Shown: positions 21,687 to 30,919, numbered from the stretch's first letter. The stretch is 45,098 nucleotides of DNA from Mycoplasmopsis felis ATCC 23391 (GCF_000701865.1 NZ_JNKA01000004.1:1-45098); one strand, 5' to 3'. Program-made: numbers and translations. Notes: generated by a model not told the origin, from the sequence alone.

Positions 21687-23705
21687 ATGTCTGATTCAAA
21701 GAATATAAAAAATAAAATTAAAGAACTAGTAGAGCAATTAAATAGGTGAGATTGAGAATATTATATGCTAAATGAACCGAGTGTTTCAGATGAAGTGTAT
21801 GATAATTTTTATAGAGAATTAGAAGTTCTAGAACAACAGTTTCCTGATTTAATTATGTCTAATTCTCCTACACAAAATATAGGACAATGAAATAATAATA
21901 AATTTGCAAAATTTAAACATAAAAAACTTATGCTATCTTTAAATAAAGCATTTTCTAAGGAAGATTTATTTAAATTTTTAAATGAGACAAAAGAGAATTT
22001 AAAAATCAATAATCTCTCTTTTAGTTTAGAACCTAAAATCGATGGTTTATCGATTTCATTACATTATCAAAACGGAAGATTAATTAAAGCAATTACTAGA
22101 GGTAACGGTGTTCAAGGAGATGATGTAACTAAAAATGTTTTCCAAATATCAGAACTACCGAAAGAAATTCCATTTTTAAAAGATATTGAAATTCGTGGTG
22201 AAGTTTATTTATCAAAATCACAATTTGAAAAAATAAATAAGCAATTATTAAAAAACAATCAAAAAACTTTTTCAAATCCAAGAAATGCTGCTTCTGGAAC
22301 ACTTAAATTATTAAATCCAGAAACAGTTAAAGAAAGAGATCTCTCAATTCTTTTGTATGATATTGTTAATGCTTCTGAATTAGGTTTTGTATCTCAAGAA
22401 GAATTATTGAATACATTAAAATCTTGAAATATTCCTACTAATAGTTACATAAAAAACATATCTGATTTTAATCAGATATGAGATTATGTAATTGCATTTA
22501 AAGAATTAAAAAATTCTTTTGATTATGATTGTGATGGTTTTGTAATCAAAGTTAACAATTTAAAATACTGAGATGAATTAGGTCAAACGTCCAAATTTCC
22601 AAAATATGCCATAGCTTTTAAATATGAAACAGAAGAAAAAGTGGGATTAATAAAAAAAATAACCGCAACAGTAGGAAGAACCGGTAAAATAACTTATTTA
22701 GCCCATTTTAACGAAAGTTTAGAATTAAATCAGACAATGGTTTCTAATGCAACGCTTCATAATTATGAATTTATTAATGAAATGAAAATAAATGAAGGTG
22801 ATGAAGTTTTAGTTATTAAGTCAGGCGAAATAATTCCAAAAGTAATTGGTTTAGTTAAAAAGAATACAGATACAATTTTTAGAAAACTAGAGAAATGTCC
22901 GTCTTGTTCTTTTGAATTATTAACCAAAGAAGGTTTTGTAGACCAATTTTGTGTCAATGAAAATTGTAATGAAAAAAGAATTAGATCTCTTATTCATTTT
23001 TGTTCTAACCAAGCATTAAATATTGAAACACTAGGCAGTGAAATTATTAGAACATTTTATGAAAAAGGTTTTTTAACTGATATTATTTCGATTTATAAAT
23101 TATCAGATTATAAAGAACAAATAGTGCAACTAAATAGTTTTGGTAGTTCTAGAAAAAATAAAAACACAGATTTTAAAAAATATAATAATATAATCAATTC
23201 TATTAATCAGTCTAAAAAAACAACTGTTGATACATTATTATTTGCTATAGGAATACCTAATATTGGAAAAAATGTAGCAAAACTTATATCTCAAAAAATG
23301 AATAAAATTTCTGATTTATTAACATTAGATTTAGATACATTATTAGAAATCAATACAATAGGAAATATTATTATTTCAAGTATTAAAAATTTTATAAGTT
23401 TTCCTGAAAACATTAATTTAATTAAAAAATTAGATGAAATTATAGAATATCAAGAAAATCAAGAGAAAGTTTCAAATACTTTAGAAAACTTAACATTTGT
23501 TATTACTGGTACATTATCTGAAAGTAGAGATTATTTTAAAAATATAATTGAACAAAATGGTGGAAAAGTAACAAATACCATTTCAAAAAATACCAATTAT
23601 TTATTAGTTGGTGAAAACCCAGGTTCTAAAATAGAAAAAGCAAATAAATTAAATATCAAAATAATAAATGAATCAGAATTTAATTCTATGTTGTCTAACA
23701 AATAA
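21687..23705 (+). CDS. ligA: NAD-dependent DNA ligase
   Basis: A 672-aa ligase that seals nicks in replication and repair using NAD+. The order is complete: the N-terminal Ia domain (NRWDWEYYMLNEPSVSDEVYD), the nucleotidyltransferase domain with catalytic K117 in EPKIDG, the OB fold, and the zinc finger CPSC...FCVNENC. Helix-hairpin-helix repeats (IGIPNIGKNVA and around TLLEINTIG) follow, then a C-terminal BRCT domain starting near NLTFVITGTLSESR. Several UGA codons encode Trp, the first at codon 21. The gene is probably monocistronic. Confidence 0.97.
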
Positions 23706-23741
23706 CAAAAATTTTACATTTACTTTTATTAGATTTTATTT

Positions 23742-23762
23742 CATCCATTTTGGATGATTTTA
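23742..23762 (+). terminator. Weak terminator after ligA
   Basis: CATCCA and TGGATG form a 6-bp stem with a TTT loop, followed by ATTTTATT. The T run is short. Confidence 0.5.
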
Positions 23763-23786
23763 TTAAACTATTTAAATAGTTTAATA
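23761..23786. repeat. 26-bp perfect palindrome upstream of the RM operon
   Basis: The 26 bases read the same on both strands (half-site TATTAAACTATTT). The palindrome lies about 18 bp before the -10 box of the restriction-modification operon, so it overlaps the -35 region. It could be an operator or a cruciform-forming site, and it adds to the ligA terminator. No regulator gene is adjacent. Confidence 0.6.
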
Positions 23787-23803
23787 AAGCTATAATATTT
23801 AAT

Positions 23804-23809
23804 TATAAT
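23804..23809 (+). promoter_or_regulatory. -10 box of the RM operon
   Basis: TATAAT lies 23 nt before the ATG at 23833, and AAGGAG is at 23822-23827. Spacing and a good ribosome-binding site support this as the operon start. A second TATAAT at 23791 is less well placed. Confidence 0.6.
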
Positions 23810-23832
23810 ATACTCAAAATTAAGGAGAAATA

Positions 23833-25874
23833 ATGAAAAATATTCAATCTGTTGAACCAATGATAGCTGATTTAGGAAATGGTTGACTAAAAGACCTTGG
23901 TTTAGATTATAAATTAGAACAAGAAAAACTTAATGATGAAATAGATAAAGCATTAAATGAGTATAAGTCTAAAGGGGGGGGAATGGAGGTAACCGACCAG
24001 ATGTAAAGTTGTTTGTCAGAGATAAACATAATATTCTTTATCCAGTATTAATTGAATACAAGGGTTATAAAGATAAGTTAGTTAAATTAGATTCAGATAA
24101 TAAAGTTGAAAATAAAACAAAAACTAATGAAAATAACTATAATAATATTAAGAATTATGCAGTAAACGGTGCAGTTCATTATGCAAATGCAATTTTACAT
24201 TATACTAGTTATAAAAACGTTATTGCAATAGGAATGACAGGTTATAAAGACAAGTTAGGTCAATTAAAACATCAAATGTCAGTTTATTATGTATCAAATG
24301 AAAATCTTGGTTATGGGAAAAAAATCGGAGAATATTCAGATTTTTCTTTTATGAAAAAAGAAAACTTTGATCATTTTATTTTCGAAGTCCAAAAAACTAA
24401 ATTGACAAAAGAAGAATGAGAAAAACTACAAAATCAAAGAGAAAAAGAAATAACTGCAAGTTTAACCAAATTAAATAATGAAATTTATGCAAATGAAAAT
24501 GGTTTATCAGAAACAGATAGAATTTATTTAGTATCTGCATCTATAATTGCAACACTAGGCATAGAAGGAAAAGTTGTTCCATTAGAAAAGTCTGATTTAA
24601 TATCTTCTACTGAAGAAGGGAATACAGATGGTGAAATAATTATTCGAAAAATTGAAGCATTTTTAAAACAAAAATCACTTCCTCAAAAGAAAACAGATTT
24701 GATTATTAGAACATTAAAAAATACATTACTTTCTGAAAATATTAATAAAACAGTAAATGGTGAAAGTCAATTAAAAAGAATTTTTAATAAAATATATGAT
24801 GATTTAGGACAATATTATAAACAAGGTTTATCAATTGATTTTACAGGTAAATTATTTAATGAAATGTATTCATGACTTGGTTTTAGTCAAGACAAACTGA
24901 ATGATGTTGTTCTAACACCATCATATGTTGCAACATTGATGGTTAAATTAGCAAGAATTAATAAAGATAGTTATGTGTGAGATTTTGCAACTGGAAGTGC
25001 CGGTTTATTAGTTGCAGCAATGAATGAAATGATTTTAGACGCAAAAGAAAAGATAAAAGATTCTCCAGAAAAATTACAACAAAAAATTAATTCCATTCGT
25101 GCTGAACAACTACTAGGTTTAGAATTATTACCTAATGTTTATATGTTAGCGATTTTAAATATGATTTTAATGGGTGATGGAAGTTCTAATATTTTAAATA
25201 TGGACTCACTATTAGATTTTGATGGAAAATATGGTTTTAGTCAAACTGACAAAGATTTCCCTGCTACTGCATTTTTATTAAATCCTCCATATTCTCAAGA
25301 AGGAAATGGAATGATATTCGTAAAAAGAGCATTGAATATGCAAAAATCAGGTTATGCATCAATTATTATTCAGAGTTCAGCTGGGTCTGGAAAAGCAAAA
25401 GATATAAACAAAGAAATTTTAAAAAAACATACATTATTAGCAAGTATTAAAATGCCAGTTGATATATTTATAGGTAAATCTTCTGTTCAAACATACATTT
25501 ATGTTTTTAAAGTAAATGAACCTCATCATAAAGATGAAATGGTTAAGTTTATTGATTTTACAAATGATGGATATCAAAGAACCAATAGAAGAAAATCTAC
25601 AAATAATTTAAAAGATATTGATAATGCTTCTTTAAGATATCAAGAGATAGCAGACTTAGTTCGTTTTGGAAAAACAAAATTAAATTTATTTTCAGAAAAT
25701 GAATATTTCGAAGGAAAAATAGATCCAACAAATGGTGCAGACTGAAATCAATCTAAACCAATTAATACTATTCCAACTTTTGGAGACTTTCAAAAAACAG
25801 TTGTAGATTATTTAAATTGAGAAATTACTAATTTATTAAAGAATAAAGACTTAGATGAAATGATAAAAAAGTAA
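23833..25874 (+). CDS. Phase-variable nuclease-methyltransferase (type IIB/IIG-like RM subunit), OFF frame
   Basis: The gene is split by a G8 tract at 23974-23981. From the ATG only 57 aa can be read, to a stop at 24004. Adding one G (or removing two) restores a 680-aa protein. In that frame the order is an N-terminal leader, a PD-(D/E)XK-like nuclease core (NRPDVKLFV then YPVLIEYKG, about 53-75), and a helical linker. An N6-adenine methyltransferase domain follows, with motif I DFATGSAG (about 380) and motif IV NPPYS (483). This matches RM subunits of BcgI-type enzymes better than a plain HsdM, and no separate hsdR is present. AAGGAG precedes the ATG. The stop at 25872 abuts a slippery heptamer leading into the S frame. 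Confidence 0.85.
23974..23981 (+). repeat. G8 homopolymer tract (phase-variation switch)
   Basis: Eight consecutive G follow codon 46 in a genome where even GG is uncommon. The tract puts the nuclease-methyltransferase gene out of frame. G9 or G6 would be in frame. Such tracts change length by slipped-strand mispairing in contingency loci. Confidence 0.9.
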
Positions 25875-25914
25875 ATTCCTCATTGAATTATGAATTAAAA
25901 GATATTCAATGAGG
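25865..25914 (+). promoter_or_regulatory. Candidate programmed -1 ribosomal frameshift signal
   Basis: The last sense codons of the RM gene form A_AAA_AAG (25865-25871), a canonical -1 slippery heptamer in the right phase, immediately followed by UAA. After a 6-nt spacer, CCTCATTGAAT (25878-25888) pairs perfectly with ATTCAATGAGG (25904-25914) across a 15-nt loop. A -1 slip moves ribosomes into the open frame of the specificity subunit at 25871. All three elements match known -1 frameshift sites such as dnaX. Function is inferred. Confidence 0.7.
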
Positions 25915-26989
25915 AGAATATAGGATTGGTGATTTATTTGAAAAAATAAAAACAAATAATATTTATAAAAATGTAGAACCTGGTGATTTGCCCGCTACAA
26001 CTGCATTGTTAACTAATAATCAAATAGGAAGATATGTAAATAGAAAAAATGCAACTATATTAAAAAATGTTTTTAGTGCTACTGCAAATGGAACAGGAAG
26101 AGCATTTTATCAACCATATGATTTTACTGTTTTACAAGATAGTTATGCATTTAGGTTTAAAGATAAAAAAATTAATATAAAAAATATTCATCCATTTATT
26201 GTCTGTGTTTTAAATACTGTATATGCAAAATATGACTGAGGAAACAAATCGGGTTGAGAAAAAGTAAAAAATGATTTTATTAAACTCCCAACAAAAAATA
26301 ATCAAATAGATTTTGATTTTATGGAAAAGTATATTTCTTTGATTAAACAAGAATCTTTAAATAAATTAAAAGAGTATTTAAACAAACAAACAAACAATAA
26401 TTATTCATTATCTACATTAGAACAAGAAGCAATAAATAAATTTAAAGATATTCAATGAGGAGAATATAGGATTGGTGATTTGTTTGAAATATATTCTACA
26501 AGCAGTCTTAACAAAGATTCATTAAAGGATGGTATAGAATTTGATTATGTTACTAGAACTTCAATAAACCAAGGTATATTATCTTTTACAGGTTTTATAG
26601 ATAATGAACATTTAAATGAGCAAAAAACATGAAGTTTAGGACTTTTGCAATTAGATTTCTTTTATAGAAAAAGACCCTGGTATGCAGGTCAATTTGTAAG
26701 AAAGATAAAACCAAAGAGTTTTTTAGATAAAAATTTGAATAGTATAAATTTCTTATTTTTTAATGTAATGCTAAATAACTTAAAACAAAAATTAAAAAAT
26801 ATTCTTGTCAGGGATATAGATAAAACTTTTAAAGACTCATTTATTTCACTTCCAACAAAAAACAACCAAATAGATTTCAATTTTATAGAAAACTTTATTA
26901 ATGCTATAAAAAAACTAATATTAAAAAATATTTATATCCGAATACAAAGTCAAATAAACAGTAATAACTACAAATTATTAAATATCTAA
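25871..26989 (+). CDS. Restriction-modification specificity (S) subunit, likely expressed by -1 frameshift
   Basis: An open frame of 372 codons containing two half-subunits, each beginning with KDIQWGEYRIGDLFE and ending with LPTKNNQIDF plus a helical spacer (FMEKYISLI, FIENFINAI). This two-TRD layout and the LP-x-x-x-N-x-x-I-D-F ending are typical of S subunits of BcgI-like (type IIB) systems, which set the DNA target of the adjoining RM subunit. There is no ATG or GTG before the first conserved block. The only conventional alternative is TTG at 25883, which has no Shine-Dalgarno and sits inside a hairpin arm. The best start is therefore a -1 frameshift from the RM gene, giving an RM-S fusion. 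UGA encodes Trp in both GEY blocks. Confidence 0.85.
25898..25935 (+). repeat. 38-bp direct repeat, copy 1 (S subunit)
   Basis: Identical over 38 bp to 26444-26481. It encodes KDIQWGEYRIGDLF at the start of the first target recognition domain and includes the 3' arm of the frameshift stem-loop. Confidence 0.95.
26444..26481 (+). repeat. 38-bp direct repeat, copy 2 (S subunit)
   Basis: The second copy starts 546 bp after the first, an exact multiple of three. Recombination between the copies would remove or exchange a target recognition domain without breaking the frame. Confidence 0.95.
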
Positions 26990-27021
26990 TTTTTTATCTT
27001 ATGAAGATTATATTAACTAAC

Positions 27022-27051
27022 ATATCATCAATTTTATTTGATGATATTTTT
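27022..27051 (+). terminator. Terminator of the RM operon
   Basis: ATATCATCAA and TTGATGATAT form a 10-bp stem with a 6-nt loop, followed by TTTT. Confidence 0.85.
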
Positions 27052-27091
27052 AATTATTAGTAAATAATATTTATAAAAAAAATATTTTTGA

Positions 27092-27097
27092 TATAAT
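27092..27097 (+). promoter_or_regulatory. -10 box of tRNA-His
   Basis: TATAAT lies 18 nt before the tRNA 5' end. No clear -35 is seen. Confidence 0.65.
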
Positions 27098-27115
27098 AAA
27101 TGCAATTCATTATAT

Positions 27116-27192
27116 GGCGGTCGTGGTGAAGCGGTTAACACAGCGGGTTGTGGTCCCGTCATGCGCGGGTTCGAATCCCGTCGACCGCCCCA
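27116..27192 (+). tRNA. trnH: tRNA-His (GUG)
   Basis: Acceptor GCGGTCG pairs with CGACCGC. The extra G at position -1 pairs with C73, the identity mark of histidine tRNAs. The anticodon loop TTGTGGT gives GTG, and CCA is encoded. The gene is flanked by its own -10 box and by a bidirectional terminator. Confidence 0.97.
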
Positions 27193-27217
27193 TAGAATTT
27201 TTATAATTTATATATAT

Positions 27218-27249
27218 AAAAACTCCGAATTTAATTACGGAGTTTTTAT
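27218..27249. terminator. Bidirectional terminator between tRNA-His and HAD gene
   Basis: AAAAACTCCG and CGGAGTTTTT form a 10-bp stem with a 10-nt loop, with A and T runs on both sides. Confidence 0.92.
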
Positions 27250-27250
27250 T

Positions 27251-28090
27251 TTATTTCTTAATTTTACCTTGAGAAATTGCTCTTTTTAATTCAAAATCAC
27301 TTCTATATAAATAATCATCAATAGCTTCTGCTAAACCATTTTGTTCTACAGTAGAAGTAAAGTATTTAGCAAATTTCCTTGAATATGAATCAGTGTTTTC
27401 CATAGCATATGAATAACCTGCGATTTCAAACATTGAAATATCATTTTGACTATCACCGATACTCATTACATTTTCAATACTTGTATTTAAAATGTTTTCA
27501 CACAATCATTTTACTCCTGAACCTTTTGAAATTCCTGTTTTTGTTATTTCAATGTGTGAATCTAATAAAACTATATTAAGATCTATATTTCTTTGGATAG
27601 CTTTATCATAAAATTCTTTCATTTTTTCTTTTGTTCCATAAGTTTCAATTTTATGTAAATCATTTGGAATTATTCCTGTTTCAATTCATTCTTTGTATTC
27701 ACAAAAATTAGTAATAAATTCTTTAAATTCTTTTGCGGGATTTTTTAAATAATATTGATGTGTACCAAAATAATAAAGTCCAATACCAACTTCATCAGCT
27801 AAATCTCAAATTTTTTGTGCTTCTGTTAATGGTATATATTCTATATTTAATATTTCTTTAGTTTCATTATCAAAAATAAGTGCACCATTAGAACAAATAA
27901 TATATCTACCATCAAGTGAAGCTGCTAATTTTTGTATTTTTTGATATGGTCCATTACCAGTATTAATTACAAATTCAACTCCTTTTGATACTACTTCTTT
28001 AACTTTATTTTGATTAATTTCAGATAATTCTTTACTTGGAAAAGGATAGATGGTTCCATCCACATCACTAAATATTGCTAATTTTTTCAT
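27251..28090 (-). CDS. Cof-type HAD-IIB sugar-phosphatase-like protein
   Basis: A 279-aa member of the haloacid dehalogenase superfamily, Cof subfamily, likely dephosphorylating sugar phosphates or related metabolites in the cytoplasm. Motif I is FSDVDGTI (nucleophile D9 and D11). Motif II is in VINTGN. The motif III Lys is in TKTGISKGSGVKWL, and motif IV is SIGDSQNDISMF. A IIB cap lies between motifs II and III. Transcription is probably leaderless, with TATAAT ending 6 nt before the ATG. The substrate is not predictable. Confidence 0.9.
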
Positions 28091-28096
28091 GTTTTT

Positions 28097-28102
28097 ATTA
28101 TA
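28097..28102 (-). promoter_or_regulatory. -10 box of HAD gene, leaderless start
   Basis: On the minus strand TATAAT lies 6 nt before the ATG at 28090, with only AAAAAC between, so there is no ribosome-binding site. Confidence 0.7.
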
Positions 28103-28171
28103 TCAATATAATAGTTATTTAACCTTTTTAAATGGAATAATTTTTATATTTTAATGTAAAATAAATATACT

Positions 28172-28639
28172 ATGAATTTAATCCTAGAAAAATTACAAAA
28201 AAAGAAAGAAAGAGATAAGAAGACATTAAAACTATATTCTATTTTGGATGCAATAATATCTACTATTGTGTCTTTTTTATCTATTGCTTCGATTTCTACA
28301 GCTATTTATGTTTTAGTTATTTTAGTTCAATTAAGTAATAAAAATCCAGATGTTTTAACTTCTGTATCATTTGTGCTTTTGTTAGTTCTAGTAATCTTTA
28401 TTTTATTATCATTTATATTAACTATTGTTTTATCAATTATGAAACATAATGATAAAACAGTTAAATATAAAAGAATTTTAAATACTATTAAATATTTAGA
28501 AATTAAGCATAATTCTAATTTGATAACAGACAAAGATTTAGATACTATTATTGATACATTATGAGAAAAAGGAACAAAAAAACAAAAATTAGCAATATCA
28601 GAAATAATTAAATCAGAACTAAAAAAAGGAGCAAAATAA
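28172..28639 (+). CDS. Two-TM membrane protein 1 (SLATT/DUF4231-like architecture)
   Basis: A 155-aa protein I recognise only by architecture. It has a charged N-terminal helix (about 1-25), two hydrophobic helices (about 28-52 and 66-92), and a basic helical C-terminus. This resembles the two-TM DUF4231/SLATT-type proteins common in mycoplasmas, but no diagnostic motif is visible. It has no Shine-Dalgarno; a TAAAAT at 28157 could drive a near-leaderless transcript. It overlaps the next gene by 1 nt (TAATG) and opens a four-gene operon. Confidence 0.75.
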
Positions 28640-29178
28640 TGAAAAGAAATCATTTAAAGCCAATTCAGTTATATGAAAAAATAGTAAAGCAAACTAGAAT
28701 TAAAAAATGAGTTTATGGTGTATTTTATTATTTATTAAATTCTGTTTCAATATTTACTGCTTTATATATTAGTTATATAGCTTTACAGTTTTTAGCAGGA
28801 AATAATAAAAACTTTCCTGGTGGAGCAAATGCTTATCCAGGGAATAATCCTTATTTTAGTCCATTTTTTAATGATAGTACTAATTATATTTTACTAACAA
28901 CCATAATTAACTCTGCAGTGGGTTTGATTTCTGGAGTTATTTCATTTTTTGTAATTAATACAAGATTTCTATTTTATAAAAGAAAATACAATATTTTAGT
29001 TTTTGAAAAAACTATTTATATGTCAAAACTATATATTTATAATGGAACTCATGAACAAAATCAGTTTATGTTATATAAAAGAGCATTGCAAATTTTAGAA
29101 ACAGATAGATACAAATCAAGTGTTTTATTAAATGTTAATGTAGATTTAAATAAAGGAGAAAATAATGAAAAAAAATAA
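28639..29178 (+). CDS. Two-TM membrane protein 2 (SLATT/DUF4231-like architecture)
   Basis: A 179-aa protein with the same plan as its neighbours: a basic N-terminus, two hydrophobic segments (about 25-53 and 85-112) and a soluble helical tail with YKRKYNILVFEKTIYMSKLYIY. A Gly/Pro/Asn-rich extracytoplasmic loop (NFPGGANAYPGNNPYF) joins the two helices. UGA near codon 24 encodes Trp. AAAAGGAG lies before the ATG inside the preceding gene, and the end overlaps the next start by 14 nt. Function unknown. Confidence 0.75.
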
Positions 29179-29554
29179 TATGAAAGAAAAAGCTTTACAT
29201 ATAAAAATTCAATTATCAAAAAAAATGATTTATAAAAAATTCATTATATATCGTTTAACATTTATTTTGTTGAGTATTTTGTCTATATTCATTTCTTCAT
29301 CAATAGTTGTTTTAAACTTATATTCAATTAGATGAAATGATTTTCCAAAACAAACAATGGCATTTTTCTTTGCAATGTCTTTAATAGCATCAATTTCTAC
29401 ATTCTTTATTTCGTTTCAATCCTTTTTAAATATTACTAATAGAAAGTATATTTTAAAAGAAAATATTGCAAAAAATGACGAAATTACATCAATATTAAAA
29501 GATAAAACAGAACTAAGTCAAGAGGAAATAGATAATATTATGGAGTTATTTTAA
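29165..29554 (+). CDS. Two-TM membrane protein 3
   Basis: A 129-aa protein with a basic N-terminus, two hydrophobic helices (about 30-55 and 65-90) and a short charged tail (KNDEITSILKDKTELSQEE). The tail resembles that of the first protein in the set in spacing. AAAGGAG lies just before the ATG. A second in-frame ATG five codons later could also serve. It overlaps the downstream HAD gene by 1 nt. Function unknown, but co-translation with the other two suggests a shared complex. Confidence 0.75.
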
Positions 29555-30579
29555 TGTTTAGAAGATTTTATTGCCCTGAATATTTTATAAATAAAACTAA
29601 TCATATTAAATTAGACAATAATCCTTCTTGAAAAAATGATTATATAAACAAAATAATTGTTTTATATGATGACAATCAGGAAGCTATAGTTAATGTTTTA
29701 GATATTCAAAAAACACAATCGTATGTTTTTTTAAGAATTAAAGAAATTTCATTTGATTTAGATTCAGTTGATAATTTTGTATTTGATTTAGACGGAACTT
29801 TATTAAATAAAAAATCAATGTTATCGAATGAACAATTACAATCACTAAACACATTGAAATCTTTAAATAAAAAAATCATTATTTCAACAGGTAGACCATG
29901 ATTTACTGCAGAAAATATTATTAAAGATATACCAACAAATCTTCCGATAAGTTTTGCAAACGGTTCAATTATTAAACATAATAACGAAGTTATTAAATAT
30001 TTTAATATACATCAAGAAACCGGAATTAATTTATATAAAAAATTAGTTGAATGAGAATATGATTTTTTAGTTTATACTCCAGATAAAATATATGGTTATA
30101 ATACAAATAAAACAGATTTTTTTATAAATAAAAAATATCCAGAAAGAATAGGAATTGAAAATTATGCTGAAGGGAATTTTTCTTTAGAAATAAATAATTG
30201 AATATTCTGTAAATTTTTAGTAATCAGAAGAAGTAATGATGAAACAAAATGAAATGAATTATTAAAGTATATAAAAAAACAATCTCAATTATATGGAGTT
30301 ATATCAGAAGAACCTTATTTAGATGTTATGGGGATTAATGCATCAAAGGGTAATTCATTAACTTGATTATCTAAAGAATATAATTTAGATTTAAATAGAA
30401 CAATTTGTTTTGGTGATGCTGATAATGATGAAACAATGTTTAATGTAGCTAAATTTTCAGGACTAACATCAAATTGTTTTGAAAGTGTTAAGAATAAAGC
30501 TATTTTTAATCTAGGAGATAATGATACAAACTGATTAAATGATTTTATAAAAAAATATAACAAAAAAGATCAAATTTAA
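29554..30579 (+). CDS. HAD-IIB phosphatase with novel N-terminal domain
   Basis: A 341-aa protein. A Cof-type HAD domain starts only around residue 86, with motif I FVFDLDGTLL. Motif II is in IISTGRPW, the motif III Lys in GINASKGNSL, and motif IV is CFGDADNDETMF. The first 85 residues (beginning MFRRFYCPEYF) form an extra, apparently beta-rich domain with no motif known to me. Ordinary Cof proteins start at motif I, so this is a fusion. It is translationally coupled to three membrane proteins. Confidence 0.88.
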
Positions 30580-30594
30580 TTTTGATCTTTTTTT
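30562..30594 (+). terminator. Terminator after the HAD operon
   Basis: AAAAAAGATCAAA and TTTGATCTTTTTT form a 13-bp stem that overlaps the stop codon and ends in T7. Confidence 0.92.
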
Positions 30595-30667
30595 ATAAGG
30601 TATTTGAAATTATAAAATGAAAAAAATATAAAGTATAAAAATGAGGGGATATAAAAGTATAAAAAAA

Positions 30668-30758
30668 TGGCGGAACAGAGAGGATTTGAACCTCCGCGGG
30701 AATTGCTTCCCCTACAGTCTTAGCAGGACCGCCTCTTCAGCCTCTTGAGTACTGTTCC
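30668..30758 (-). tRNA. trnS: tRNA-Ser (GCU)
   Basis: On the minus strand the acceptor GGAACAG pairs with CTGTTCC. The anticodon stem CGGTC/GACTG encloses CTGCTAA, giving anticodon GCT for serine AGC/AGU codons. A long variable arm (around GGGGAAGCAATTCCC) is typical of serine tRNAs, and GCCA ends the gene. Confidence 0.96.
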
Positions 30759-30773
30759 ATTTAGTGCTAAATA

Positions 30774-30779
30774 ATTATA
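30774..30779 (-). promoter_or_regulatory. Extended -10 promoter of tRNA-Ser
   Basis: On the minus strand TGTTATAAT is an extended -10 box lying 15 nt before the tRNA. Confidence 0.75.
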
Positions 30780-30919
30780 ACACAGAAATTTTTATATTAA
30801 TAAAATATAAAAATATAATTAAAAAAGCATAATAATGGAAAAATATGGAAATAATTATTTTATTTCTAATTTTTTTAAAGATTTATAAGCAAAAAAATAC
30901 ACATAAATTTATTAAGTGT

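Noticed and set aside
23833-24006. A separate 57-aa gene followed by an unrelated methyltransferase gene
   Set aside because: The break is exactly at a G8 tract, and one inserted G gives one continuous nuclease-methyltransferase, so it is better read as one phase-variable gene.
25988-26239. S subunit starting at TTG 25988
   Set aside because: The conserved KDIQWGEYRIGDLF block lies upstream in the same frame, interrupted only by a UGA that means Trp.
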